Positions 24,192 to 36,967 of a stretch of 64,000 bases of DNA are shown here, in pieces (within the stretch, counting starts at the first letter, position 1; each line of letters begins with the position of its first letter). The position numbers and the translations under genes were made by a program. Source of the DNA: Clavelina lepadiformis. Taxonomy: Eukaryota; Chordata; Ascidiacea; Aplousobranchia; Clavelinidae. The notes under the pieces were generated by a model. The model was not told the DNA's origin. It saw nothing but the letters and a program-made list of their open reading frames with translations, and made no database searches. The stretch is taken from the NCBI RefSeq assembly GCF_947623445.1, contig NC_135242.1, forward strand, positions 15,624,001 through 15,688,000. The letters run 5' to 3'.

Positions 24192-24940
24192 GACGGACAT
24201 CACGCATCCAAAACTTTTACTTAAACAAAGACAATTCGTTGCATCGGTTATAACGATCGTTTAGTTATTTAGTAGACTAGGATTTAAAGATCAATAGCTG
24301 GTGCAAGCTGATGCGGACTAAGTAAGGCTTAAACATGAAGAAAATTAATACTTAAAGGTAATTCAACCTTGCAACTCAAATCTATTGACACATAGTTTCA
24401 CTTAAAATACTGATTAAAGTTTAACTTTTTACAGATAGCTTTCACATTGCCAAAAATACAGAAAAATAACATTTAATTTGATGATTTTAAATCTATAAAA
24501 GTTTATGTAGTTACTAGTTAAGCCTACTGGTTTGTGAAGGATTGGTTCGTTATTTACGCTCGGAATCTCAGAATCACAGGCAAAAAAATTCAGTTACTTA
24601 AAAAACGAAGTGACACCGTATGTAAGTTGTACGTACACTACGTAACTTATTGTTAAAAGTAGGCTGTTAGGTGTTAGAGAATGGGTATGCAAAAAGTTGA
24701 CTTTACCTATTTTAAGTTTTATAGGAGTTTTTCCTGGTGAAATAGTGGTAGCATTAAAAAATCGTCATAATTATAAGTCGCCGCGTGTAAGCAAACCTTG
24801 AACAGATTACGTGTCCGCAAAATCATTGAAAGTTGAAAGTCCACACCTGTTTTCGCGTTAATTCGATTAAAATTCATGTGTTATGATTACAAATAACACT
24901 CAGAACATAATCCAATGTTAGCCTGACTGTACGTTGACAA

Positions 24941-24973
24941 CAGGTGCACAATTAACCAAGTTGTACGCACCTG
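24941..24973. repeat. Imperfect palindrome of two CAGGTG E-boxes
   Basis: CAGGTGCACAA on the left mirrors TTGTACGCACCTG on the right around an AT-rich centre. The pair is therefore two inverted CAGGTGC E-boxes about 21 bp apart. There is no GRCGNC site, so it is not one of the composite modules. Confidence 0.6.
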
Positions 24974-25880
24974 GTGGAATAACAATGACATTTTTACGAC
25001 ATCATATACTGTAGGTGATAGGAGAACACTAATCAAAAAACCACGGCGATTGAAACATGATCGCGTGTGTAAAAATAGTCGAGTCGCATTTTTGTAATTG
25101 TTCACGTCAGACAAATATCCCATTGACCGAGTATCGGTTTGTAATTATCGGTTCGTTCCCTGTCCTGCACTTTGAACGCACTTGCGAAGAAATCACGTTT
25201 CGGGTTTAATTTTGGGCAAAGTTTTTACTTGTAGAGGAGTTCAATTTTGGAACATAGTCTATACTCTATATAATCAAATGCCAAGAAATCAAAGAGTGTT
25301 GTAATTTTATATGCCAAAGTGGCAGTTTTGCGAAAACGATTTTTAGTTAATATCCTTTCAAATTCATTTTGCCATATCTCTTTCTGAGTGTGATCCTTTC
25401 GAAACCTACAATTGAACACCCGTGGAGTACAAATGGTCGCACCAAGTAAGCTTAAACCAACTTTGAACATCTGGTCGTGGACCAAATATCAACAACGTTG
25501 TTGAAATTCATAGAAAAAACCAAAAGGCAATGAAAGAGCTTTTTAAGAAGCAAAGGACGCAAGACAATATTGTTATGAAATAGCCTTTTGCTGTTCCTGC
25601 GTCAGGTTATTCTAGAAATTTAATCTAAACGAGTTTCTTATCAAAGCTCTATTAAAACTGGGTTAATAATCCTATTAATACGGAATAAACGTGGAACTTG
25701 TCTTATAACAAGCTACCTCGGATTGGAATCGTATAATCTACTGAACATCATACGTTTTTGCTAGAGAATTAAAATCATCTAAAATAAACGTAGGGTGTAT
25801 GGCACGATCCTTGAAAGGAAAAGCCGGTCTAAAGCCTAACGCCCAGACCAAAGTATAAGAGCTTACACACTTGACTCACA

Positions 25881-25906
25881 GAGACCGAGCGGCGCCTTTG
25901 CACCTG
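25881..25906 (-). promoter_or_regulatory. E-box/Smad composite module M5
   Basis: On the minus strand: CAGGTG (25906-25901), 4 bp, GGCGCC (25896-25891), 5 bp, GTCTC (25885-25881). Spacing is identical to M1 and M7. The last base is C instead of G, which in flies would favour Smad activation without Schnurri recruitment. It lies 2.9 kb upstream of the Id-B TATA box and in the same orientation as that gene. Confidence 0.7.
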
Positions 25907-27437
25907 GGTTGATGAGTTGAAGGAAAACCATAAATACATGTGGTTGGTGAAATCCATGCTTTCTGGGAAGGGAATTTTTTATCCATTCTTACTCGCTTTT
26001 AAATGTGGGAGTTAGCTGTTTTGTAACCATCATCTATCCATCATCAGCGCTTAATTATGTATAGTTTTGAGTATTGCAACTCAAGTGCATATAACATAAA
26101 GACACGTTAATAGAAAACTTTCAAGAAATAGGCTAGACTGTATGCTGTTAAGTTACAGTTACTACTGTGGAAAATTTTACATGGAACCGACGTTTCAAAC
26201 TTTGAAATGCATACTAAATGTTGTTGGATTTGGAGTTGCAGTTCCTATTTTATCTCGCTGTAATGGTTAACATTTTATTTTTCCTCTCTCCCGCAGAAAA
26301 ATGACAAAAAATAAACAATATTACACGAAATCTATTTTTAACCTTGAAGAAGTTTTGTTGCGTCAGTCCATCTTTTCCAATAATTAACTATAGCATCTTT
26401 GACTTATATTGTATTGTGTGTATGTATGTGTACGGATATGTGTATATTGTATTGTATCATACTGTTTTGTATTGTACGTATTTATATTGATATCTTCGAC
26501 TACTGAAATGTGCATATTCAGTACTACAGTAATTACTTATTGCAGATTTAAAACCACAGTTACCGCCTTATAGGAAGTAATTTACTCATTAAACATACGT
26601 TAGCCTTTCGCTCTGATTTTCTAGACGAGAGAGCACTTTACACCATAAACAATTCCCACGAATACGCAAGTGCGCTAAATGTCATTAGGTGCAAATATCC
26701 GGTTTAAAATAGCGCAAAATGGCACTCATCCGATTACCATATTCTAAGGATGAAAGTAACAAGAAGGAGACCGTGAAAGTTGAAGCACACTATAGTGAAT
26801 TTCGTTGGATTTGATTTACTTGCGCTTGACTACTTCTCAGCTTACTCGGGCGCTGCATATCCGTAAGACCTTCTTATTCCAATAATTACTTTAAGTTGCC
26901 GTTCTGTATAAAAACGTTTTTATGAAACAGCTGCATTTTCAATAAACACTTCTGGAAAGACGAAGGTAACTAAGATTTTTAAAAGGATCGGTAGAAATTA
27001 AACGCAAGCTTTTCTTCGAAAATAACGTTCATATAAGAAAACTCTGGCGCCATCAGTAACGAACACCACAACTAAATTAACAAAAGCGTATCATAAAAAA
27101 ATTATATTGGCCAACAACCGTGCATAAATTCCTATAATAGCTGTTCAGATAATCATTTAATTCAAAACCATATATACTGTATATAAATTGCTTCAAAGTG
27201 GATATATATGGAAAGAGTTTTAGCACATAAGCCGCGATTATCCATTTTGTTTAATACTTCAACAAATAAATGTTCGTTAGAAGAATACGTAATTTTGAAA
27301 AGTTTTTCTCGACCACCTGCGTTCAAGATAAAAAAGAAATAGTTTTGCCAACTCTTTTCACTTTAAGTGAGCGTCATCGGGCAGGTTTGCGGGGTGGCAG
27401 AGACAGCAAGACCAAACAACGTAAACGCCAGTTTGAG

Positions 27438-27465
27438 CAGACTGGCTGGCGCCAGGCAGCACCTG
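27438..27465 (-). promoter_or_regulatory. E-box/Smad composite module M6
   Basis: On the minus strand: CAGGTG (27465-27460), 6 bp, GGCGCC (27453-27448), 5 bp, GTCTG (27442-27438), an exact GRCGNC(N5)GTCTG match. It is 1.55 kb from M5, same orientation. The 15-mer tttgagcagactggc spanning its CAGAC end recurs at 17891-17905. Confidence 0.72.
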
Positions 27466-30400
27466 TAAGTACACAGCCCTTTAAAGAGGCCGTTAAATTC
27501 TGCCATTAATTTCCAAAGTAAACACGCACGAACAAATTTGATCGGCTTCAAACAGGTGTTTTAAGCTTGCTTTTGGATAAGCAAAACACGCGTATGCTTA
27601 CAACGAATGGAGACTTTTGGACAATCTACGTCATACAAATATTTGTCGTGTTCAATTTGCCGCCTTGGCCAAGTACAATGACCGCTTTGGTTGCTGTTGT
27701 CATCAGGTGAATAATTAATCACCTAATTGTAACCAGAGACAAAGAAATAACATTATAAATCTACGTTTAATTCAGTATAACAATAAACGGTTACGCATAC
27801 AATCATAAATGGTATATATACAGTATATATAATCAACCGACAACGTTGCTTCGTTTTTGACATGTCTATCAACTGCTTGAAATTGAGAAATCAGCACGCA
27901 TATAATAACGAGAGTGAAATACAGGAATTGCGAGTAGCTCCGAAAGTCAAGTTTTCGGTAAGTTATAACAATTTACAACCGAGGCGCATTACTCTTTAAA
28001 CTGTTTCTAAAAGCTTCTAAACCTTTTAGTGGCATCACCTGGTCAGACATAATAGTATGATATAACATAATTAAACTATTAATAGTCCTTTGTTCGTTAT
28101 ACGGTCATCTGCTACGAAATTGTCCCACACCTGGTGAAATATACAATGGCGCCAGTTGAGTGGCGAATCCAGGCCATATCATTTGTTTGATTTTAGCTAT
28201 AATTACCAATTCCGGAAACAATCGCATTTTTGATTTGTCCAAGTATGGCGTAAAAGTCAGCAAAATGGATCAGGCATTTTGGCCTCCCGGTACCAGCTGT
28301 TTTAGCACATCCAGAAACTTACAAAGACGTTTAAATCAACTTCGTTTGTGTGCACAGCAGAGATAGCTTCAAGACAATGCTGTTATTAATGGCTTGCTTT
28401 CTCTTAAAGAGGCAGTCGTCCAACAAAAGTGTAATTATAAGGTCCGTATGCCTGTTTACACTACTAGGAAAGCGTATTGTTTTCTAAAATAGAAAATTTC
28501 AACGAATAGCTGTTGTATAGTCTTCAACCGTTCAACGCTGTCAGTTGATTTTGCCAGATCCATTTGTTAAAACTCGGACAGCTGAGCGTTCAATGCTGTT
28601 TAATCAGCTGATTCCAGTTTAAAATCTCGCTCGAAAAAATTGCTTTTTCCCAGCACGCAAAGTAATGTTGAATTTCACAGAGATTGTATTTGAAACAGAA
28701 AAATTATATTATAGGAGACTGTCAAGAGTTTTTCACTTATCCTTCACCATATACTTAAGAATGAAATCTATACAGGATTGTGACACATACCTCATGTAAT
28801 GATTTTGCGTTTTTAATGACGTGTTTGCGTTATGTCGCGCCGCCCTTATACGGTTTAAGCTACTGGACTGAGTAACCCATGTAATCATATTGAAACGATG
28901 TATAACAACCACAGTAGATTACAACGTTCGCTGCAGCTCAATTACCAGCATCCTTCCCGCACATATATTTTTATGTAAATTTATAATGAAGTGAATATCT
29001 TTATAGAAACCGTTAGATACGTTTTTTGTGCTATATCCAGTTAAAATGAAGAAATCTTTCCAGGTAAAACTAAAAATTACGGATAAGCTAACGATTGTAG
29101 TGTTTTTTATTCTATCTATACTTAGATATAGTTTACGAGGTTTCATCATTTTTCTTTTATTTGATGCAGTCACGTTTTAAATGTTGGAATGAACAATATA
29201 CAGTATCATATGCAGGCTCCTGTATAATAAGGTTTTCGTTAAAATAGCATGATATATGTTTCATAAGTCAATCCAACCACGGTCAGATCAGAGTCAATGG
29301 ACATTATGATTTAATTTCGAGAAAAGTATATACAGGGCTATATATTATTTTATGTCACCTTGCGGTCCATCTCGCAAACGACCTATAAGTTATTGACCTC
29401 TGCCGACAATGTTGACAAAACTAGAATTTTTGTATAATTTCGAAATAGATTAGATGCTCAAATAAAAAATTGGACCTTTTGGACTTAAAAGGACTTCAAA
29501 AATTTAAAACTTTAAGTATTGTGAAAGCATTAATGTATATATTGAACGTTTGTAATAATTTCCTAAAATATGTTTGCATTTTTTAATTTATTCCCTCTAA
29601 CATATAATAACGTTGCTTTAGATTCATCGCATACTTGATAATGAGCGTCATGACTTACCAAATTAAATGCCAGCAGTTATACGTATCGACTCATTATATC
29701 TATTGCTATATCAAATGAGATGTTGATGATATGATGTTACGTATTTACAGAAGTTCCTGAAACAAATTAAGCGGATTTGGTCTCGTATGGGTTTAAATTG
29801 TTCATTAAAATAAAAAGTGATCATGAAGACGTTGAAAAATCTTGCCACTCGTTCTCTACGTAAGTGAACCACGCTTAAGAAAATTGTGATTAAGAGAACC
29901 AACGAGAAAAATGCATAAACAATCAAACAAAACGATCAGGAAAGGGTATTTTTTGGTTGAAAAATCGCTTACATTTCTATATATACAGGACCAAACTTGA
30001 CTCGTGAAAAAAATTGCTTTTCATATTAACATGTCATGCATCGTGACGTATTAAAATGTTAAAATAGTAGTGCAGTAATTTAAATAAAATTTAAATTACA
30101 GATTTCAATCAAATTTACATAAAAAATGAGGTTTTGGCGCTTACGAAGTTAACGTGATATTTTCAAATATGGTAATTTATCAAGTTTTCGCCTCTTAAAA
30201 GGGTCGAATTGATCGCAATGAAATTTACCGGGGTTGAGCTTTCGGAGGATGGTAGTTTACAGTATATTTTGCTTTTTACAAATTAATAATGTATTACCTA
30301 TAGCTTTTTATACTTGTGAATGCCTGTCTATGAAATCAACTTTAACTACAAAGATACTTCAGTAAGAAGGATTGAGATTCCCTATTTTGTCAGCTCACAA

Positions 30401-33400
30401 AGAAGGATTGGATCACCTTGAAAACAGTAGTCATTGTAACAACAGTGTGAATCAAAATGTCATAAAACGTGGTTACAGTGTAACATTTCCAGTAAGAAAC
30501 CTTCTTAGGCTTCGAATTATTAATACCTCTATATGTCATTCACTGAGGAGAAATTACACCGATAACACGTATTAAATTTCGCAACGATTAGATCTTCTCG
30601 CTTTACAGATCTACAAAAAAGTTTAGTAGAGACCCGATTGCCGTCACAAGTAAAATGACCAATGCTGTTATGAAAACCCTTGTTTTCTTCTGTAGGATCA
30701 AAAGTAGACGCACAAGAAAGATTGACCAATTAAAAATAGCTCACCTGCTTTTAAGAATAATGCGCGCTGTAGCACGTATAGAGCTATATTATATAGCTCG
30801 ACAATACATATATTAATAAAACATTAGAATAACATAAACAACAAATACCATAATCGCATATAGTTAGCCATGTAGCCTTGTGATCAAGTTTTGTTTGTTT
30901 TAGGAATTATTTTTCGTGTCATTCTCAATTTTTTCAAGCCTTTCGAATTAGTTTATAGCGCAATAAATTACGTGACGATTTCCCCTTGGCAACTAAATGA
31001 TCCGTGTGATGTTACCGAAACCGCTAACTCGCAACCAGCAAAACCTAATCATTTATACTGCTATAAACTGATGTTAAACTGAGTGCGTTCTCACGCGTCC
31101 GCCATCTGTCCCAACGGTTCATGGTAACGTCATAATCGATGGTTCGTTGGGGAATGGTTGGAGTTCCCGCCTAAGTTTTCAATCACATTAGAAAGTTGAA
31201 TTGTTTGTGTGACTACGAAAAATGTTGTTTCACAGGATGCTCTGGGGAGTTACTTCAACACTATTAGCAGCTGGCAATGACGTGTTTCCTATACTAATTC
31301 CGTATTTTTCCTATCATTTTCTACAAACTTCTTATCGAAAGCTTTGATAAGGTTTGAACTTCTCCTGGCGTGCGAAAGTTTAACAGACCATGTTTATGTA
31401 ATACTGAACGCTCAAAGCAGTTGTTAACCAATGTTTAATTTTTCTATTTTGTAAATTGATGTTATCTATTCTAAGCGTACAGTTGATGTTAAACGCGAGG
31501 CGGAAGGTTATCTTGCGGAGAATGACTTAAATAAAATAAAACTAAATGAAAGTTACCTATATGATCAATTAAGGGCGAACGTGATCTAGCCTATATTTTT
31601 ATGGAGTTTTGTAACTGACCAAACTGTTCAACATTATTTACCACTTTTCAGTTCAAAATTGTGTATTTTTGTACCTTTTTTACAAACAAAAAAACGTATT
31701 TCCTACACTTACAAATATATACGATACCAAACAAAATTACAGTCTGGGCCTGCATAAAACACTGCTGTGTGATTTTAAGTTCGTGTTAATTTAGCATATG
31801 CATAGAGCAACATTTTCGTGAGGTAATATTTTTATCATAAATGAAATAAGCTGAGCGGAATCTTTACTTTCATCTCAGTTAGCTCAGTGTTTGCGCGACT
31901 TGGTCTAAAGCTCTTTGCTGTCACTTGGCGGTAATTCATTACAAAATTATAAATCGATTTTCCTGTAAATTTGGTCGAATAAACGTAAATCTTGAAGTAT
32001 TATTTATCTAATGATGAGCTGGCAAATATCAACCAACTCACAACCGAACCTAGTTTCTAAGCAACAAAAAATGAAAATGCAAATTGTTTACAAACTTTTA
32101 CCCTTCTTTTTTCACGGAATGTTAGTCATATTGATAAAACAATTTTGTAAAACCAAAACAAAGCTTTATTTTATAAACACCAGATAAGATTCCATTCGTT
32201 TATAAACGTCTGTCAAGAACTATAATCTATATGCAACTGAACTGATTTAATTTTTCAACTTTCAGTTAGTATTTATGAAGTACTGGCCTTACAATAGTTT
32301 AATTATCTGTAATCACTACGTTCAAAACTAAACACTATATATATTGAAGGTATAGGGCTTGTGCTAAGTTAATATATAGATTTCTGTTACTTTGCAAGAA
32401 CATTGTTTCTTGATGACAGGTTTACAGTGAGCGATAACGAGTAAACGTATTTGATTTTATTCAAAAAATTTTGTTTGTTGTTCCTTCGATTCTCGATGTT
32501 TGTTGGTTATACCAACATTTTTCAAATTCTTGGAACTGATGAAAACAAGAATATATTTGTTATATATAGTATATAATCCAAGCATATAGCCAAGAATTCA
32601 ATTATAAACATATACGATAGGCAAGCCTGATGGCCTATAGGAATTTTGTAAGGTTCATTACATAATTTGTAACAGGATAGGCTATCACTATCAGTAAAAA
32701 GCAATGAATGAAATTTGAATAGACCATTAGTAAGTGAAGTCTGGATGTGAAATTGTACCAATTTTCGTGGTTACGTGAATTAAGACTAGAAGTGAATAGT
32801 AACAAAAAGTTTTGATGGTCATAGAAAAATTGCTCTTCTGCTTTCCTCAAAGCCATTTTTCACGGTCGCGGTGTTTTTAGCATGATTTGCTAAGCTTAAC
32901 ATTTCTTTCCATGAATATGAAGACCTACCTTACCCTAGTTCTTATTTATGGTAGGCAACAAACTTACAATGGAATATTTAGGTGGTTAATCACTTTTTGA
33001 CAAAATTTATTTGCACAACAGATTGAAAAGAATCACCAGCAGTTATCTTAATTTGATTTTTTGCAGCAGCTTGTTTACGTCAAAATTTTTGCTGTGCGCT
33101 CCTACTCCTCAATTGCGATAGTTAATTATCTCAGGAAAGACAAGATTCCGCTGGAATTTGAAAAATTTACGTTCTTAGCATTGGTTATGAGCCTATCACA
33201 TTTGATTTCCACGTGAATGCGTAAAAAGTTTCTGATAAAAAAGTTCCGCCAGGAACTTTATCGATAGTCAACGACTTTTGGCGTTTAGGACTGTGACTTT
33301 GGAACAGGGATTTTCGACTTTATGCAAGTGCGTTTCACAATTTACAACCGTGTGTATAGTCAATAACGAGTTTGTATTAGATACCGGATAATATTTTTGT

Positions 33401-35805
33401 TACATCAACAAAAAAACGCTTTTGTTTCATGTACAATTAGCTCCTGTTGTTGAAGGCGGCAAATGAATATCAAGCAAAGCGCAATGTCTATAATTTGAAA
33501 TTGGCCGAATGTTCCGCACAGAAAGCAAACTTGAATCTTCAAAAAGAAGGAATGTTTTGAAAATGGCGGTATGTTGGCAAAAACAAACATTGTAATTTTT
33601 GTTCTGTCAAGCTGTATACAGAGCATGAGTATTTTATACCTATAAAACACGTAGCCTATGCAATACGAAAACAATAAAAATACAATTTTAGTAAAGCTTT
33701 AATTAAATAGAAATGATAAAATATTAGCTAACGGATATTAGTTTAGTTTTCCTCTTTTGTCTTCAAGATCATTTTAATACGTTTATTTGTAGGATTATAA
33801 TTAATATGAGAAAAGAAACTGTAAGGCAAGATGTGATGGCTTAACATCATTTGACATTTGTGATGGTATTAAGTTTAAGTAAAGGGGGAAAGCCGGCAAG
33901 CGTGGCACTTACGAAGCAGTCGACGGAATTACCATCAGTCATCAAATGTCTGCTGGGACAAAAAACGGGTGGCGGGAAATTCAAAAATCATATTCGGGAA
34001 AGACAGATGTACCCCAGCTGCCACACGTTGGACCAAATCGAACCAGCGTTGTAGCGCGTGCCAGCAATCTCATATGTTTCTCTGTCGTAGAACAGCTGTC
34101 ATACTCCTCAAAAGAATTGATTCTGATAAAATGTTTCCATATTCAATCAGTGCTTGTAATAATTTTGATTTTTGGCGGCAATCTTTCAATGTTCGTTGAT
34201 GCGGCTAATAAATTTAGACCCGCGCGTTGCCTAGCGGTACTTTGTTCTCGGGTACGGTTAGAATATATAATATTGTTAGTAGCAGCTGCACAGAATACAC
34301 TAAATAGTTCACAAGTTATCTCTTATACTATAGTATAGTTGTGATACAATAAGAAATGTAATTTTACGAAAAGTGAAGCTACCGTTTTTATGACTCAAGT
34401 ACATTATTATATCATACGCAGTAAACGCTGGTTTGAGTGAGGACAAGACGAGCGGGAACATTTCCCCACGATTGAAAGCAGCTGCTGTTTATTTGCATGG
34501 AAAAGTCACATACCCGATATGCGATACACGCCTCGCTGACTTAAACCATTAATGTAACATAAGGATGGCGAATTAACTCCTTCTGTAGCAGTCTGTTTGT
34601 TTTGTTAATGCAAAATCATGTTCACGTTATAACGGCATCACAAATAATTATATTTATTATATGTTGTGTCCTCCAAATTTCTTCACGTGTCAATTACTTT
34701 CAGCAAAACCAGGTGTACGTTCCGCGTGTAAATGTTTCATTTGTGCTGCGTTTAGTGCTCCAGCAAGTGTTTAACTGATGAAGAGAAATCGAATAGGCCG
34801 GATGATAAACTTGTTACAGACAGCATAAACAATCCAAAATCTTACACCTGAATACATTTGTTTTAGCACAAAAGATAAGATAATGATAACACTGAAGTCT
34901 TCATTTGCGCTGAAAGTTCTTGCAATCTTTTTTTTCGATATTGTTGTACTGTATACGTTGTACACATTTGCCCACAAAAAACGAGTTTATTTTTAATGTT
35001 TAAGACAATTTATTAAATGTAGTTCAGTTTTGATTTCTGTGACAATATTCACGCTTATATAATCCACCGCATGCAATTGATATGTATTGAAGATACAGAA
35101 TATTGCTAAATTATATTTAGTTAGTATTTTTCTCTGCACGTCGTGTATTTAAAAGACATATCTTGAGACAGGCAAAACCAATGTCATTATAAGACAAATG
35201 TTACGTCAAACATTAGCGACACATATCGTTAACGATAAAAGCCTATATACAGTATAATGTGGATTCTTCACGTTTGATTCCCAGCAGTGTTGAAAGCCAT
35301 ATGCTAACGTGGATTGCATGCAACTGTCACTTTTCCAGCAACTGCAACATTTGGATAAGCAACTGTACAGCTTTTCAACATGTGTGGTTTTATAGTTTTC
35401 TGTTACAGCAATAGAAAAACGCCATTTGCCATTACGTTGGTGATTAAACCTACAACTGTCGTTTGCTTGGTATCCAGATTTCGTATAATTTTCAATGAAA
35501 TATAAGATGAAATAAGCAATGGACAAAGGAACACTTAAAATAAACTTTCGAACTACACACCGACGAAAGAGAGTGCAATTTCTGAAAAACATGGAATACA
35601 TAACGAATCATTGTCACGTCGATTCGTGCTATATGGAGCCTAAATCCGCACTAATACTGAAAATTGATGACCTAGACCGGAAAAGCAAAAAGCGGTTTGA
35701 AATTGGCGCGCACGAAATTGTCTTTCAATGAAGCAGAACTGATTGCCATGTAGAGCGTATTTGCGTTAATTGTGCTTCTTGCAAAGCTAGCCTGTGGAGC
35801 GGAGG

Positions 35806-36488
35806 CGTGGGAACAGAATCATTTATATAAGTTATCATTTACTATGTCCCCATAATCTGATTATCGGTAGAACATTTTCTCCCGTGCCGATAATACGTCA
35901 TATAACGAAACCAGCCATCATCATGGCAGGTGACACGCGAGTGGGGGAAAAGCAGGTTTGTTTCTGTCTGCTGTGTGATAAAAAAAATCAAATCTATTAT
36001 TGCATGACGTTTAAAGACGGACCAACGGCTGCTTTAGGTTTGTCGTTGCTTGATCAACACCTGTTGAGGACAACGTCATAAATTTTTACTTCGGATGCTA
36101 TTTGTCATCACTATTTTAAAGCCATGAATGTATTTTGTTGTTATAAAACATATATCGCAAAACCGCAGTGTTGTTTGTGACTCAAACCAAAACGCAAGTT
36201 AAGTTAGAATATCTTAACCCAATTGTTCAACAAAATTTACACCATTTCATTATTTGATATGTTTACCAGTTGGTTAATGTAAACACGTTACAAGAAAACA
36301 ATAGCGTCTGGATATAACGAGATCATACCGTTATAGTTTTTCTGTTATAGGATTCCAGCTGCGTGCATTTTATCGCTTCTAATACAATGCTTAATCTTGT
36401 ACTTCTTTGTTTCAGGCAATTATTTTATATTGTAAGAGATCGTGAGCGACAGACATCGCCGGGAGCTTGTGTTTATCTGGTGTGGGAA
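35806..36488 (+). promoter_or_regulatory. Two Su(H)/CBF1-type sites upstream of Id-C
   Basis: CGTGGGAA at 35806-35813 and TGTGGGAA at 36481-36488 both fit YGTGGGAA, the consensus of the Notch effector Su(H)/RBPJ. The second is about 75 bp upstream of the Id-C TATA-like box. Single 8-mers are common by chance, so function is inference. Confidence 0.4.
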
Positions 36489-36561
36489 ACAGCATTGTAG
36501 TTTGATAACAATACAGCAGAACCAGAAGAAGGGAAAAAAGAGACGTTCATCGCCTTCGCTT

Positions 36562-36567
36562 TATAAG
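36562..36567 (+). promoter_or_regulatory. TATA-like box of Id-C
   Basis: TATAAG is followed by GGGG, 79 bp upstream of the Id-C ATG. A pyrimidine-AG acceptor-like string (tacgttttcag, ending at 36607) lies between it and the ATG, so a 5' UTR splice or a trans-splice acceptor is also possible. Confidence 0.5.
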
Positions 36568-36640
36568 GGGAACTGTGACGCTGCAAATTATTCCAATACG
36601 TTTTCAGGGAGCAGACGACGACAGCGAGCTACTGTTTAAA

Positions 36641-36967
36641 ATGGGAAAGGCACATTGCATTAAAGTGAGGTCATCTGACAGCAAAAATAAGAAGTTTCTT
36701 TCAACATCACCAAAGTCGTTGACGATCTTAAAGAAGAAAAACGAAGAAGCTGCCATATCTAATTTACTGAAGGAACTTAAATCAACCGTTCCAGCTTTGC
36801 ACAGCACCCCAGAGAGTGATGTGACGTCACTGGATATAATCCAACAAGCAATCTTCTACATTCATGATTTGTGGACTGCTCTGGAGGATGATGAGGACGC
36901 TGCCATGTCCGGTTTTGACTTGAAAAAGCATATAAAAAATCTTAAATCTCCAAAAGCTGTTTGCTAA
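36641..36967 (+). CDS. Id-C: Id-type HLH protein (single exon)
   Basis: The 108-residue product begins MGKAHCIKVR. It has a lysine-rich N-terminus, then an HLH at ~38-82: helix 1 AISNLLKELKSTVPAL, loop HSTPESD, helix 2 VTSLDIIQQAIFYIHDLWTALED. Helix 2 is nearly the same as in Id-A and Id-B (SLDI followed by AxxYIxDL). Lysines precede helix 1 (ILKKKNEEA) but the bHLH arginine/glutamate contacts are missing. The short acidic-then-basic tail ends SPKAVC, echoing the PTPVC end of Id-A. An upstream in-frame extension of 22 codons exists, but the TATA-like box at 36562 and the gene-like ATG context favour 36641. An AATAAA poly(A) signal is at 37401-37406. The expected role is sequestering E-type bHLH partners. 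Confidence 0.92.
   Translation: MGKAHCIKVRSSDSKNKKFLSTSPKSLTILKKKNEEAAISNLLKELKSTVPALHSTPESDVTSLDIIQQAIFYIHDLWTALEDDEDAAMSGFDLKKHIKNLKSPKAVC

Larger units (their letters stand above)
22992..36561. other. 13.5-kb non-coding interval between the Id-B and Id-C promoters
   Basis: Apart from the tRNA at 24119-24191 no gene is recognisable. It holds composite modules M5 and M6, an E-box palindrome (24941-24973), Su(H)-type sites at 26653-26660 and 35806-35813, and simple TG/TA-rich sequence around 26400-26490. The longest open frames (159 codons at 23268, 131 at 35206 minus, 130 at 33946) have no family resemblance. Confidence 0.55.

Noticed and set aside
26400-26490. TGTAT-rich stretch as a functional repeat
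   Set aside because: It looks like simple sequence with no clear unit or termini.
27047-27052. Isolated GGCGCC sites (also at 28148, 37276 and 40317)
   Set aside because: None has GTCT or AGAC at 5 bp. The one at 28148 has a CACCTG nearby but 14 bp away, so none counts as a composite module.
33946-34338. 130-codon plus-strand frame
   Set aside because: Three overlapping open frames in the same 400 bp and no domain resemblance; treated as chance.
35206-35601. 131-codon minus-strand frame with a cysteine-rich patch (CLSKCCSCWKSDSC)
   Set aside because: The cysteine spacing does not match a PAN/apple or other domain I can name, and there is no supporting exon context. It could be a lineage-specific exon, but I cannot support it.
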